NCBI RefSeq assembly: GCF_000696575.1
Contig: NZ_JMSQ01000039.1
Coordinates: 233,759-297,758, forward strand
Length of the DNA stretch: 64,000 nucleotides
Reading direction: 5' to 3'
DNA from: Siccibacter colletis
Lineage (GTDB): Bacteria; Pseudomonadota; Gammaproteobacteria; Enterobacterales; Enterobacteriaceae
A model generated the notes under the pieces. It saw nothing but the letters and a program-made list of their open reading frames with translations, made no database searches and was not told the origin of the DNA. Shown piece after piece: positions 22,279 to 31,892 of this stretch. The translations under genes were made by a program, and so were the position numbers. How positions within the stretch are numbered: the stretch's first letter is position 1; each line of letters starts with the position of its first letter.

Positions 22279-24429
22279 ATGGCCCTTTCGAGCGCGCATA
22301 AAGCGCAAATTGCCGCCTGGTACAAGGCGCTGCAACAGCAGATCCCCGATTTTATCCCTCGCGCGCCGCAGCGGCAGATGATTGCTGAAGTGGCGAAAAC
22401 GCTGGCCGGGGATGAAGGGCGGCATCTGGCGATCGAAGCGCCCACCGGCGTCGGTAAAACCCTCTCCTATCTGATCCCCGGCATCGCCATTGCCCGGGAC
22501 GAGCAGAAAACCCTGGTGGTGAGCACCGCTAACGTGGCGTTGCAGGACCAGATCTTCAGCAAGGATTTACCCCTGCTGCGCAAGATTATCCCGGACCTGA
22601 AGTTCACCGCCGCTTTCGGACGCGGGCGCTACGTCTGCCCGCGCAACCTCGCTGCGCTCTCCACCGAAAGCCTGGCGCAGGGCGATCTGCTGGCATTTCT
22701 CGATGACGAGCTGACGCCGAACAGCAAAGAGGAGCAGCAGCGCTGCGCAAAGCTGAAAGCCGATCTCGACAGCTATAAGTGGGACGGTCTGCGCGATCAC
22801 ACCGATCAGGCGATCGACGACAAGCTGTGGATGCGGCTCAGCACCGATAAAGCGAGCTGCCTGAACCGCAACTGCCACTACTACCGCGAATGCCCGTTTT
22901 TCGTGGCGCGGCGTGAAATCCAGGAGGCGGAAGTGGTGGTGGCAAACCACGCGCTGGTGATGGCGGCGCTGGAGAGCGAAGCGGTGCTGCCGGAGCCGAA
23001 AAACCTGCTGCTGGTGCTGGATGAAGGGCATCACGTCCCGGACGTGGCGCGCGATGCGCTGGAGATGAGCGCCGAGATCACCGCTCCCTGGGCGCGGCTG
23101 CAGCTCGATCTGTTTGCGAAACTGGTGGCGACCTGCGTGGAGCAGTTCCGCCCGAAAACCCTGCCGCCGCTGGCGAATCCCGAGCGGCTGAACGCGCACT
23201 GCGAGGAGCTGGCCGAACTTATCGGCTCCCTGAACAGTATTCTAGCCCTTTATCTGCCGGCGGGCAGCGAGGCGGAGTACCGGTTTGCGATGGGCGAACT
23301 GCCGGCTGAGATCATGGAGATTTGCCAGCGGCTGGCGAAGCTTACCGAATCGCTGCGCGGCCTGGCGGAGCTGTTCCTCAACGATCTCAGCGAGAAGACC
23401 GGCAGCCACGATATTGTGCGTCTGCACCGGGTGCTGTTGCAGATGAACCGCGCCCTCGGCCACTTTGAGGCGCAGAGCAAGCTCTGGCGGCTGGCCTCGC
23501 TGGCCCAGGCGTCCGGTGCGCCGGTGTCGAAGTGGGTGACCCGCGAGCTGCGCGACGGCCAGCTGCATATGTGGTTCCACTGCGTCGGCATTCGCGTTGC
23601 CGACCAGCTGGAAAAGCTGCTCTGGCGCAGCGTGCCGCATGTGGTGGTCACCTCCGCGACCCTGCGCTCGCTCAACAGTTTTTCACGTCTGCAGGAGATG
23701 AGCGGCCTGCGCGAGAAGGCGGGCGACCGTTTTATCAGCCTCGATTCGCCGTTCAATCATGTCGATCAGGGGCGGATTGTCATTCCCCGCATGCGTTACG
23801 AACCGCTGATGGAGCACGAAGCGCACCATATTGCCGAGATGGCGGCCTTCTTCCGCCAGGAAGTCGAAAAAGGCGAGCACAAAGGGATGCTGGTGCTGTT
23901 TGCCAGCGGACGCGCCATGCAGCAGTTTCTCACCCACGTGACCGACCTGCGCCTGATGCTGCTGGTGCAGGGCGATCAGCCGCGTTACCGGCTGGTGGAG
24001 CTGCACCGCAAGCGCGTGCAGGGCGGTGAGCGCAGCGTGCTGGTAGGGCTACAGTCCTTTGCCGAAGGGCTGGATCTGAAAGGCGAGCTGCTCACCCAGG
24101 TGCATATCCATAAAATTGCCTTCCCGCCGGTGGACAGCCCGGTAGTGATCACCGAAGGGGAGTGGCTGAAAAGCCTTAACCGCTATCCGTTCGAAGTGCA
24201 GAGCCTGCCGAGCGCCTCCTTCAATCTTATCCAGCAGGTCGGGCGGCTTATCCGCAGCCACGAATGCTGGGGCGAGGTGATCATTTATGACAAACGTCTG
24301 TTTACCAAAGGCTACGGGCAGCGCCTGCTGAACGCGCTGCCGGTATTTCCTGTTTCCCAGCCCGAGGCACCAGACGTTATAGTGAAGGCTGAGCCAAAAA
24401 AAGCAGCGCGCCGCCCTCGTCGGCGCTGA
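22279..24429 (+). CDS. dinG: DinG, DNA-damage-inducible 5'-3' helicase with iron-sulfur cluster
   Basis: 716 residues, exactly the E. coli length. Superfamily 2 XPD-type helicase: Walker A EAPTGVGKT at 53-61, the four cluster cysteines 120, 194, 199 and 205, DEGHH box LLLVLDEGHH, and QQVGRLIRS near the C-terminus. It unwinds D-loops, R-loops and G4 structures and helps resolve replication-transcription conflicts. A LexA box precedes it. ybiB follows 32 bases downstream in the same direction, so both should be SOS-induced. Confidence 0.97.
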   Translation: MALSSAHKAQIAAWYKALQQQIPDFIPRAPQRQMIAEVAKTLAGDEGRHLAIEAPTGVGKTLSYLIPGIAIARDEQKTLVVSTANVALQDQIFSKDLPLLRKIIPDLKFTAAFGRGRYVCPRNLAALSTESLAQGDLLAFLDDELTPNSKEEQQRCAKLKADLDSYKWDGLRDHTDQAIDDKLWMRLSTDKASCLNRNCHYYRECPFFVARREIQEAEVVVANHALVMAALESEAVLPEPKNLLLVLDEGHHVPDVARDALEMSAEITAPWARLQLDLFAKLVATCVEQFRPKTLPPLANPERLNAHCEELAELIGSLNSILALYLPAGSEAEYRFAMGELPAEIMEICQRLAKLTESLRGLAELFLNDLSEKTGSHDIVRLHRVLLQMNRALGHFEAQSKLWRLASLAQASGAPVSKWVTRELRDGQLHMWFHCVGIRVADQLEKLLWRSVPHVVVTSATLRSLNSFSRLQEMSGLREKAGDRFISLDSPFNHVDQGRIVIPRMRYEPLMEHEAHHIAEMAAFFRQEVEKGEHKGMLVLFASGRAMQQFLTHVTDLRLMLLVQGDQPRYRLVELHRKRVQGGERSVLVGLQSFAEGLDLKGELLTQVHIHKIAFPPVDSPVVITEGEWLKSLNRYPFEVQSLPSASFNLIQQVGRLIRSHECWGEVIIYDKRLFTKGYGQRLLNALPVFPVSQPEAPDVIVKAEPKKAARRPRRR

Positions 24430-24461
24430 ATACGCAAACAGCACGACGTAAGGAGTGACGG

Positions 24462-25427
24462 ATGGATTACCGCTCAATCATTAAAGAAATCGGCCGCGGC
24501 AAGAACCATGCCCGGGATCTGGATATCGACACAGCGCGCGCGCTCTATACCCATATGCTGAACGGCGAGGTGCCGGAGCTGGAGCTGGGCGGCGTGCTGA
24601 TTGCGCTGCGCATCAAAGGGGAAGGGGAAGCAGAGCTGCGCGGCTTTTACGAGGCGATGCAGCAGCAGACCGTGCGCCTGACGCCGCCGCCGGGCAAACC
24701 GATGCCGATCGTCATTCCCACCTACAACGGAGCGCGTAAGCAGGCCAACCTGACGCCGCTGCTGGCGCTGTTGCTCAACCGCCTCGGTTTTCCGGTGCTG
24801 GTGCACGGGGTCAGCCATGACGGCACCCGGGTGATCAGCGAAACCGTATTCACGCTGATGGGCATCCACCCGACGCTGCACGCCGGCCAGGCACAGGCCC
24901 AGCTGGAGGGCCATCATCCGGTCTATATGCCGGTCAGCGCGCTCTGCCCGCCGCTGGAGCAGCAACTCGATCTGCGCTGGCGGATGGGCGTACGTAACAG
25001 TGCGCATACCCTGGCCAAGCTGGCAACGCCGTTTGCCGAGGACGCCGCGCTGCGTCTCTCCAGCGTTTCGCACCCGGAGTACGTGACCAAAGTGGGCGGC
25101 TTCTTCCAGACCATCGGCGGGCGAGCGCTGCTGATGCACGGCACGGAGGGGGAGGTATACGCCAACCCGCAGCGCTGCCCGCAAATCAATCTGATTGATG
25201 AGCAGGGCATACGCGTGCTGTATGAGCGTCAGGCCGAGGCGGCACCCACCACCGTGCTACCGGCGTCAAAAGAGGCTGACGTCACGGCGCGCTGGACCGA
25301 ACGCTGCCTTACCGGGCGCGAACCGCTGCCGGTGTCGCTGAAAATCGAGCTGGCCTGCTGCCTGGTGGCAACGGGGCGGGCGACGACGCTTGAAGACGCG
25401 CTGGAGCAGGTGGCGCAGACGTACTGA
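24462..25427 (+). CDS. ybiB: YbiB, TrpD2-type nucleic-acid-binding protein
   Basis: 321 residues (E. coli 320). It has the fold of anthranilate phosphoribosyltransferase (TrpD), but E. coli YbiB lacks that activity and binds DNA and RNA as a dimer. Start MDYRSIIKEIGRGKNHARDLD is preceded by TAAGGAG. Basic residues near the N-terminus (KEIGRGKNHAR) fit a nucleic acid role. Downstream of dinG and within its LexA-controlled unit. E. coli has ybiC next; here it is absent. Confidence 0.93.
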   Translation: MDYRSIIKEIGRGKNHARDLDIDTARALYTHMLNGEVPELELGGVLIALRIKGEGEAELRGFYEAMQQQTVRLTPPPGKPMPIVIPTYNGARKQANLTPLLALLLNRLGFPVLVHGVSHDGTRVISETVFTLMGIHPTLHAGQAQAQLEGHHPVYMPVSALCPPLEQQLDLRWRMGVRNSAHTLAKLATPFAEDAALRLSSVSHPEYVTKVGGFFQTIGGRALLMHGTEGEVYANPQRCPQINLIDEQGIRVLYERQAEAAPTTVLPASKEADVTARWTERCLTGREPLPVSLKIELACCLVATGRATTLEDALEQVAQTY

Positions 25428-25433
25428 GCAGAG

Positions 25434-25461
25434 ACGAAAAAAAGCCCGCGTGGCAGCGGGC
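25434..25461 (-). terminator. Terminator of ybiJ
   Basis: GCCCGC and GCGGGC form a 6-bp stem with a 6-base loop. Read on the minus strand it is followed by seven T, so it mainly stops ybiJ transcription; the plus side toward ybiB has no T run. Confidence 0.8.
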
Positions 25462-25513
25462 AAAAATGAGGGTCAATCTAAATAAAGCAGAGTCAGAGAG
25501 GGTAAGGCATAAA

Positions 25514-25774
25514 TCAGTTGTAGATCACCGCGGTGCCGCTCACTTTGTTGTGGCTCATCGCTGAAGTGATGCTGTAGGCTTTGGCGCCTGCTGCGTCGGC
25601 TTTGGCAGCCAGTTCCGCTTCCAGACCTTCCAGGGTGCTTGCGCCCTGCGCCGATACCACACCCACTTTGTTCAGGTTCTGCGCATCAGCGTTGCTGATG
25701 AGGTCGGCTGCGCTGGCAGCAAAAGAGAACGCAGACAGTGTGAGAGCGGCAATAGCATATTTAACGGTTTTCAT
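25514..25774 (-). CDS. ybiJ: YbiJ, periplasmic YhcN/BhsA-family (DUF1471) stress protein
   Basis: 86 residues, the E. coli length. MKTVKYAIAALTLSAFSFAASAAD is a clear Sec signal peptide cleaved after ASA, leaving a mature protein of about 64 residues with the DUF1471 motif (GVVSAQGASTLEGLEAELAAKADAAGAKAYSI). Relatives (YhcN, BhsA, McbA) respond to acid, peroxide or biofilm conditions. An in-frame extension 21 residues upstream lacks a ribosome site and would bury the signal peptide, so it is rejected. A consensus CRP site lies 49-64 bases upstream of the start. Confidence 0.92.
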   Translation of the reverse strand: MKTVKYAIAALTLSAFSFAASAADLISNADAQNLNKVGVVSAQGASTLEGLEAELAAKADAAGAKAYSITSAMSHNKVSGTAVIYN

Positions 25775-25822
25775 GGGTGTAATCTCGCAGGTTATTCTGT
25801 TTGGGTGACGTTGTTCCGTCGA

Positions 25823-25838
25823 TGTGATTATTGTCACA
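25823..25838 (-). promoter_or_regulatory. Consensus CRP site upstream of ybiJ
   Basis: TGTGA-TTATTG-TCACA carries both core half-sites of the CRP consensus without mismatch. It lies in the 272-base gap between ybiJ and ybiI, closer to ybiJ. CRP control of ybiJ is inferred; the rest of the gap shows no gene. Confidence 0.65.
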
Positions 25839-26020
25839 CCCCCGAGCAGAATATAAAATCGAGAAGAATTGACAGCCTTATTCTAAAAATTTGAATGAAA
25901 TATAAGCGGCTGAATAATCAAGATAAAAGCGCTACCCGCTACGCTTCTTTACCGGAGCTTACGTCGGCCAGTGGGAAGGGCACAATCGGACACGCTGAAC
26001 CGAAAAAATCGTGCGCAAGG

Positions 26021-26046
26021 GAGAAAACGCAGCACAACGTGCTGCG
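26021..26046 (-). terminator. Terminator of ybiI
   Basis: An 8-bp stem (CGCAGCAC / GTGCTGCG, loop of 3) starts directly at the ybiI stop codon and is followed on the minus strand by TTTTC. Confidence 0.65.
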
Positions 26047-26313
26047 CTAGCGGAGCTGGCTGTCTTTCGAGCCGCGGCGGTTGTAGGGGGAGAAGCGGGC
26101 GCGGTGCGCGTCCTCTTTTTGCTGGCAGTTAACGCACAGATGTACGCCGGGTATCGCCTTGCGACGTGGCTCGGGGATTGGCTCATCGCACATCTCACAG
26201 AACTCAAGGCTTTCACCCGTCGGTAGCGCGCGGCGCGCCCGCGCGACGGCATCATCTACGGTGCTGTCGATCTGATCCTGTACCGCACCGTCATTTGCCC
26301 AACCTGAAGCCAT
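26047..26313 (-). CDS. ybiI: YbiI, DksA/TraR-type zinc finger protein
   Basis: 88 residues, equal to E. coli YbiI. A C4 zinc finger is visible: CEMCDEPIP then CVNCQQKED, preceded by a helical hairpin (WANDGAVQDQIDSTVDDAVARARR). This short DksA-like fold may bind the RNA polymerase secondary channel, but no function is proven. The start MASGWAND is fixed by a near-perfect ribosome site (AGGAGGTCC); eight more upstream residues are not used. It ends in the family-typical SKDSQLR. Confidence 0.92.
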   Translation of the reverse strand: MASGWANDGAVQDQIDSTVDDAVARARRALPTGESLEFCEMCDEPIPEPRRKAIPGVHLCVNCQQKEDAHRARFSPYNRRGSKDSQLR

Positions 26314-26369
26314 AGGACCTCCTGCATGGTTAAACACAGGGGTAATTATAGCAAAAAAGCGTGATTTCT

Positions 26370-26397
26370 GCCGGGAAAGGCCCGCCGCAGCGGGCCT
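26370..26397 (-). terminator. Hairpin after the flavin-reductase-like gene
   Basis: AGGCCCGC and GCGGGCCT form a perfect 8-bp stem with a 4-base loop, 8 bases after the stop codon on the minus strand. Only a short TTT follows, so termination strength is uncertain. Confidence 0.55.
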
Positions 26398-26405
26398 GGC
26401 GAGCG

Positions 26406-27032
26406 TTAACGGGCGTCCGGGCGCACCAGATCGAAACGCTGCGCCTCGTCGATGGCGTAGTAGGCGCTGGGGCCGCCAGCACGCAGCACCGGCTGGGCTT
26501 TGGCGGTCTGATAGATGCCGTTTTCCAGCAGAGTTTCATCAATATGCACGGCCACCACTTCGCCCAGCACCAGCCAGCTGTCGATAAGCGAGCCGTCGGC
26601 GCTGGTCAGCTGAATGCACTGTGACAGGCGGCACTCGAAGTTCACCGGGCTTTCAGCAACCAGCGGCGCGGCGACCTGACGACCGGCAACCGACGTCAGC
26701 CCGGCGCGGGCGAACTCGTCTTCACCGTGCGGCAGCGAGGCGGAGGTTTCGTTCATCTGCACCGCCAGATCGCGGGTGGTCAGGTTCCAGACAAACTCTT
26801 TACTGGCCACGATATTACTGACGCTGTCTTTCCAGCCGCTGCTGGCAAAACCAATAATCGGTGGGCGATAGTTAAAGCAGTTGAAGAAGCTGTAGGGCGC
26901 CAGATTGCGGCGGCCTTCAGCGTCCAGCGAGGAGATCCAGCCGATCGGACGCGGCCCGACGATGGCGTTCAACGGATCGTGCGGCAGGCCATGCCCCTGC
27001 TGCGGCTCGTAGTAGTAGCGTTTTGCTGTCAT
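26406..27032 (-). CDS. Flavin reductase-like domain protein (FMN-binding split barrel)
   Basis: 208 residues. The N-terminal half has the flavin reductase-like pattern ([39 protein letters not shown]), where the PRPIGWIS segment and the serine/asparagine-rich loop bind FMN. Family members reduce or store flavin, sometimes for a partner oxygenase; no partner gene lies nearby. Start [10 protein letters not shown] is preceded by AGGTGG. It sits alone between ybiI and rlmF, where E. coli has the iron-related ybiX-fiu genes. Function beyond flavin binding cannot be stated. Confidence 0.85.
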   Translation of the reverse strand: MTAKRYYYEPQQGHGLPHDPLNAIVGPRPIGWISSLDAEGRRNLAPYSFFNCFNYRPPIIGFASSGWKDSVSNIVASKEFVWNLTTRDLAVQMNETSASLPHGEDEFARAGLTSVAGRQVAAPLVAESPVNFECRLSQCIQLTSADGSLIDSWLVLGEVVAVHIDETLLENGIYQTAKAQPVLRAGGPSAYYAIDEAQRFDLVRPDAR

Positions 27033-27147
27033 ATTCCACCTGATTAACCTCAAAAGGGCATCTTACCCGACGGCAAAAGTTTCCGTCAGTTATTTACCCC
27101 ACCGCAGGCAGCGGGTATCTTACGCGCCGACTTACAGGAGAATCATC

Positions 27148-28077
27148 ATGACGCGCCAGAAAGGGGAACTGCATCCCCGCAACCGCCACCGCAGCCGCTA
27201 CGATCTTGCGGCGTTAACCCGTGACTGTCCGGCGCTGGCCGGGTTTATTATCCAGTCGCCGCGCGGCGAGGACACCATCGACTTCGCCAACCCGCAAGCG
27301 GTGAAAACCCTCAATCAGGCGCTGCTGGCGCACTTCTACGGCGTGGCGCAGTGGGATATTCCCGACGGCTTCCTCTGCCCGCCGGTTCCGGGACGCGCAG
27401 ACTACGTGCACCATCTGGCCGATCTGCTGGCAGAACATCATCAGGGCGCAGTACCGCGCGGTGCCAGCGTGCTGGACATCGGAGTGGGTGCCAACTGCAT
27501 CTATCCGCTTATAGGTCATCACGATTACGGCTGGCGTTTCACCGGCAGCGAAGTGAACGCCGACGCGCTGAAAAGCGCGAATGCGATTATCGACGCGAAC
27601 AAGCTGCAGGCGCGTATTCGCCTGCGCCGCCAGAAAACCCCTGGCGCCATCTTCACCGGCATCATTCATAAAAACGAGCAGTACGACGCCACGATGTGCA
27701 ACCCGCCGTTCCACGACTCTGCCGCAGGGGCGCAGGCGGGCAACGAGCGCAAGCGCCGTAACCTCGGACTGGAAGATAAGCCGCAGCTTAACTTTGGCGG
27801 ACAGCAGGATGAGCTGTGGTGCGAAGGCGGAGAAGTGGCGTTCATCACCCGGATGATCGATGAGAGTAAAGCCTTTGCCCGCCAGGTGATGTGGTTTACC
27901 TCGCTGGTGTCGCGTGGGGATAATCTGCCGGCGCTCTACCGGGCGCTGGAGCAGGCCGGGGCCGTGCAGGTGGTGAAGAAAGAGATGAGCCAGGGTCAGA
28001 AGCAGAGCCGCTTTATCGCCTGGACTTTCCTCGATGCGACTGCGCGCCAGCGTTGGGCGCAGCGTAACAAAGCGTAA
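27148..28077 (+). CDS. rlmF: RlmF, 23S rRNA adenine(1618)-N6-methyltransferase
   Basis: 309 residues (E. coli 308). SAM-binding motif [15 protein letters not shown] at about 109-123 and the catalytic MCNPPFHDS typical of N6-adenine methyltransferases. It methylates A1618 of 23S rRNA. Start follows ACAGGAG. The stop codon abuts the stop codon of the convergent ybiO gene with no base between them, so no terminator space exists and the two transcripts must overlap. Confidence 0.95.
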   Translation: MTRQKGELHPRNRHRSRYDLAALTRDCPALAGFIIQSPRGEDTIDFANPQAVKTLNQALLAHFYGVAQWDIPDGFLCPPVPGRADYVHHLADLLAEHHQGAVPRGASVLDIGVGANCIYPLIGHHDYGWRFTGSEVNADALKSANAIIDANKLQARIRLRRQKTPGAIFTGIIHKNEQYDATMCNPPFHDSAAGAQAGNERKRRNLGLEDKPQLNFGGQQDELWCEGGEVAFITRMIDESKAFARQVMWFTSLVSRGDNLPALYRALEQAGAVQVVKKEMSQGQKQSRFIAWTFLDATARQRWAQRNKA

Positions 28078-30339
28078 TTACACCGTTGGGTTGGCAGGCG
28101 GCAGTGCGCCGCCCGCCGCCGCGTTCATCTGCGTCGCCTCTGCCCCAGGCTGCATCACCTGCACGGTCTGCACCGGCGGGCGGATATCTGCCAGGTCGAA
28201 GTGTTTCTTCACCATCGCATCCAGGGCAAAGCGCACCGTCCACTGCTTCAGCGGCTGGGTGGTAAAGGTGACGCGCAGGGTGAACGAGGTGTTGGTCAGC
28301 CCGACGATGCCCGCAAAGTTTGGTTCGCCGATCACCAGCATGCGAATATCCTCGCGGGTCATCAGCTCCTCTACCGCATCGCGCAGCGCCTGATTGGCTT
28401 TGGTTTCATCTTCCCGCCGATCCACTTCGTAGTTCGCCACGAACGACCCGATACCGCGCACGAAGTTAGCGAAGGTGGTGATGGATGACCAGGGAATGAT
28501 GTGATACGCCCCGGTATCCTGCCGCACCCCCACCGAACGAATCGACATCCGCTCCACCGTACCGGTCAGCGGCCCGATGGTGACCAGATCGCCGGTGTTC
28601 ATCCCGTTTTCAAACTGAATAAACACCCCGGTGATAATGTCCTTCACCAGCGTCTGGGAGCCGAACGAGATCGCCAGCCCCAGCGCACCGGCACCCGCCA
28701 GCAGCGGGGCGATATTCACGCCAATCTCCGACAGCACAATCATCACCGTAATGGTGCTGATGATCACCGCCAGCGCGTTGCGGAACAGCGTCAGCAGCGT
28801 GCGGGTACGGGCGCTCGGCAGCGGTCGGCCGTGGATGTCCGAGGCGAGGCGGCTCTCAATCAGGCTCGCCAGCAGGGTCCAGCCGACGGCAGAGAAGAAC
28901 AGGATCAGCGAGACGCGGATCAGAATATCTACCGTTTTTTCACCCGCGCCGTTGGTCAGCCACTGCCAGAAATCAAACAGTCCCCAGGCGTTGAGCAGCA
29001 GCATGATCGCCACGCACACCGTGAGAATGCGCGCCAGCTTCAGCGACATCGACAGCCAGCCGTTTACCCGCTTTTGCAGCTCGGGATAGTTACGCTGCAG
29101 CTGAGGCGACAGGGTGATGGTTTTGGCGATCCAGCGCGACAGCAGGCCGGAGAAGAACGCCGCGACGCTGATAATCGCCAGGCTCCTGAGCGAGGCCGCC
29201 ATCATAAACTTCAGGCTGTTGCCCGGATCGAACAGCGAGAAGAAGAACAGCACGATGAAATAGGCGCAGGCCAGCCAGTGCCAGACCAGCGCAAAGGCGC
29301 GGATAAACAGGCTGAAAAAGGCCATTGAGCGGTCGGCCAGCGCGATCAGGTTGTGCTGGATGTGCGCTTTGTTATGGAAAATCAGGTACAGCGCCCAGAC
29401 GGTGATGCTGAGCATAATGACGACGTTCGCCAGAGCACCGATCTGCACGTTAACCTGGTTGGAAATAATCGGCACCGCGACCAGCAGGCCATAGCCAATC
29501 AGGCTGCTCAGGCCGCTTAAGCGGGTGTTCCAGTAGCGGGCGCTGGCGTCACTCACCGGGAATGGGCGCAGGGACGGCACGCGCGGGCAGAATATCAGGC
29601 GCAGGATGGCTTTGAAGAACTCAATCAGCGCAAAGGCGTTGAGGAACAGCCCCTGTTGACGGGCAATGGTTCTGCTGCCCGCATTCATCACGTCAATCAG
29701 TACCTGGCCGACGGTGAGCGCCAGCGAGAGCAGCAGCAGGTCAATAACAAACGCCGCGACGATCATCGCCGGGAGATGCAGCCAGCTGGAGCGCGCCTTG
29801 TTCTTTTTACGCCCCCACTCACCCATTTTGCGATACAGCGGGATCGCCCCGGCGCGCAGCACCCAGTAAAACACGAATACCGCGCCGGCTAGCATGGCGA
29901 AGTGGGTGAGGGCATTGAAGAAGGTCTGCTGGTTGAAAGGCTTGTGCGAGGCGGTGGAGATATTGCGATACAGCTGGGCAAAACGTGAGGCCAGCTCGCC
30001 GCCGTACTCGCGCCCCAGTGCGGTGACGTTCTCCAGCACCGTGGTCTCTTCCTGCGCCTCCTCCACCGGAGTGAGGGCCGGGACCGGCTCGGCGTCCGGG
30101 GTGGCGGCCACTTTGCGCAGCTGGTCAATTAGCTCGGTACGTGACTGCTCGTTTTCCAGCACGTTGGCCAGCGCCGCATACGCGGCCTTTTTTTCCTCGA
30201 GCGTGGGTTCGGCAGCGGGGGCGCTGTCTGCGCTGGCAGTGCTGGTGGTAGTGGTTGCCGCGGCAGCGGCAGCAGGTGAGACGGCGGCCTGAACGGGGGC
30301 AAGAAACAGGCTACACAGCAGCAGAATGATCCACGGCAC
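28078..30339 (-). CDS. ybiO: YbiO, large MscS-type mechanosensitive channel
   Basis: 753 residues from a GTG start (VPWIILLLCSLFLAPVQA), with GGAGGAG five to ten bases upstream; E. coli YbiO has 741. A longer in-frame start adds 32 residues ahead of an evident signal peptide and is rejected. Features in order: signal peptide, alanine/threonine-rich periplasmic region, about ten membrane helices, and an MscS core (INIAPLLAGAGALGLAISFGSQTLVKDIITG) followed by the cytoplasmic beta domain. It opens under membrane tension during hypo-osmotic shock. Confidence 0.95.
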   Translation of the reverse strand: MPWIILLLCSLFLAPVQAAVSPAAAAAATTTTSTASADSAPAAEPTLEEKKAAYAALANVLENEQSRTELIDQLRKVAATPDAEPVPALTPVEEAQEETTVLENVTALGREYGGELASRFAQLYRNISTASHKPFNQQTFFNALTHFAMLAGAVFVFYWVLRAGAIPLYRKMGEWGRKKNKARSSWLHLPAMIVAAFVIDLLLLSLALTVGQVLIDVMNAGSRTIARQQGLFLNAFALIEFFKAILRLIFCPRVPSLRPFPVSDASARYWNTRLSGLSSLIGYGLLVAVPIISNQVNVQIGALANVVIMLSITVWALYLIFHNKAHIQHNLIALADRSMAFFSLFIRAFALVWHWLACAYFIVLFFFSLFDPGNSLKFMMAASLRSLAIISVAAFFSGLLSRWIAKTITLSPQLQRNYPELQKRVNGWLSMSLKLARILTVCVAIMLLLNAWGLFDFWQWLTNGAGEKTVDILIRVSLILFFSAVGWTLLASLIESRLASDIHGRPLPSARTRTLLTLFRNALAVIISTITVMIVLSEIGVNIAPLLAGAGALGLAISFGSQTLVKDIITGVFIQFENGMNTGDLVTIGPLTGTVERMSIRSVGVRQDTGAYHIIPWSSITTFANFVRGIGSFVANYEVDRREDETKANQALRDAVEELMTREDIRMLVIGEPNFAGIVGLTNTSFTLRVTFTTQPLKQWTVRFALDAMVKKHFDLADIRPPVQTVQVMQPGAEATQMNAAAGGALPPANPTV

Positions 30340-30432
30340 GGGCTCCTCCGGATTGAGAACGTCAGCGAAGGGGTAAGTATAGCCGCTGGGCTGAAGGCGT
30401 CTGAAAAGAGGGAGTTTTCCGGTGCGATTGAG

Positions 30433-30460
30433 CAAAAAAAAGCCCCTCGCAAGGGGCTTA
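30433..30460 (-). terminator. Terminator of the glnHPQ operon
   Basis: AAGCCCC and GGGGCTT form a 7-bp stem, loop of 6, followed on the minus strand by eight T. It lies 16 bases after the glnQ stop. Confidence 0.88.
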
Positions 30461-30475
30461 TCGTGACGCGCTGAC

Positions 30476-31198
30476 TCAGGAAACGTGCTGCAGAAACTCC
30501 TGCAGGCGCTGGCTCGGCGGGTTCGCGATCAGCGTCTGCGGGTTACCGTCTTCAGCGATACGGCCTTTGTCGATGAAGATCAGGCGCGAGGCCACTTTCT
30601 CGGCAAAGCCAATCTCGTGGGTAACGATGACCATCGTCATCCCTTCCTCAGCCAGGTCCTGCATCACCTTCAGCACTTCGTGGCGCAGCTCGGGGTCAAG
30701 GGCGGAGGTTGGCTCGTCGAACAGCATCATCTTCGGCTTCACTGCCAGCGCGCGGGCAATGGCGACGCGCTGCTGCTGGCCACCGGACAGCTCGGAAGGA
30801 TAATGATGCGCACGCTCAGCGAGGCCCACTTTTGCCAGCAGCGATTTCGCCAGCGCTTCCGCTTCGGCTTTCTTAGCTCCGCGCACGCGGGTGGGGCCGA
30901 ACATCACGTTTTCCAGCGCCGTCAGGTGCGGGAACAGATAGAACTGCTGGAACACCATGCCGGCTTCCTGACGGATCAGGCGCTCGTCCACTTTCGGGTC
31001 GTTGACCTTGAGGCCATCGACGACCAGATCGCCGCTGGTGATCTCTTCGAGCTTGTTGATGCAGCGCAGCAGCGTGGATTTACCGGAGCCGGACGGCCCG
31101 ATAATCACGACCACTTCACCCTGCTTAATGTTCAGGTCGATGTTGTGCAGCACCTGGGTCGGACCGAAGTGCTTGGAGACGTTTTTAAATTCAATCAC
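30476..31198 (-). CDS. glnQ: GlnQ, glutamine ABC transporter ATPase
   Basis: 240 residues, full length. Walker [10 protein letters not shown], signature LSGGQQQR, Walker [13 protein letters not shown] and switch histidine in IVTHEIGF are intact. It powers high-affinity glutamine uptake with GlnP and GlnH. The start overlaps the glnP stop by four bases, and a strong terminator follows. Confidence 0.97.
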   Translation of the reverse strand: MIEFKNVSKHFGPTQVLHNIDLNIKQGEVVVIIGPSGSGKSTLLRCINKLEEITSGDLVVDGLKVNDPKVDERLIRQEAGMVFQQFYLFPHLTALENVMFGPTRVRGAKKAEAEALAKSLLAKVGLAERAHHYPSELSGGQQQRVAIARALAVKPKMMLFDEPTSALDPELRHEVLKVMQDLAEEGMTMVIVTHEIGFAEKVASRLIFIDKGRIAEDGNPQTLIANPPSQRLQEFLQHVS

Positions 31199-31854
31199 AG
31201 GATTTTCATCCTTCTTTCAATAAGGCGCAGAACAAAGCTCAGAACCAGGGTAATGATGAGGTAGAACACCGCAACGGCGCTCCAGATTTCCAGCGCGCGG
31301 AAGTTACCGGCGATGATCTCCTGGCCCTGACGGGTCAGCTCGGCTACGCCGATAACGATAAACAGCGAGGTGTCCTTGATGCTGATGATCCACTGGTTAC
31401 CCAGCGGCGGCAGCATACGGCGCAGCGCCAGCGGCAGGATCACGTGACGGATGGTGTCCATGCGCGATAAACCCAGCGCCAGACCCGCTTCGCGGAACCC
31501 TTTGTGAATCGACAGCACCGCGCCGCGGGTGATTTCAGCGATATAAGCACCGGAGTTGATCATGATGGTCACTACCGCCGCAGAGAACGGGTCGATGCGC
31601 AGATCGTTGAATGCCATCGGCAGGGCGAAGTAGATAAACATCACCTGTACCACAATCGGCGTACCGCGGATCACTTCGATAAATACGAGGGCGATGTGGT
31701 TGGCGATCCAGCCGCCAAAGCTGCGGGCGAAACCGGCGATGAGGCCGATGACCAGGCCGCCAACCAGACCGAGGACCGAAATCCACAGGGTCATTTTGGC
31801 GCCTTCAATTAAAAGCGGAATGGCGGGCCAGATGGCACTCCAGTCAAACTGCAT
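31195..31854 (-). CDS. glnP: GlnP, glutamine ABC transporter permease
   Basis: 219 residues beginning [18 protein letters not shown], identical in length and start to E. coli; an upstream in-frame extension of 33 residues is not used. Five membrane segments with the polar amino acid permease signature [30 protein letters not shown] (the EAA loop contacting GlnQ). The 119 bases between glnH and glnP contain two hairpins that may lower distal expression relative to the binding protein. Confidence 0.97.
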   Translation of the reverse strand: MQFDWSAIWPAIPLLIEGAKMTLWISVLGLVGGLVIGLIAGFARSFGGWIANHIALVFIEVIRGTPIVVQVMFIYFALPMAFNDLRIDPFSAAVVTIMINSGAYIAEITRGAVLSIHKGFREAGLALGLSRMDTIRHVILPLALRRMLPPLGNQWIISIKDTSLFIVIGVAELTRQGQEIIAGNFRALEIWSAVAVFYLIITLVLSFVLRLIERRMKIL

Positions 31855-31892
31855 GATGATTTCCTGTATACCGTGGTTGAAACATAAAAGCA

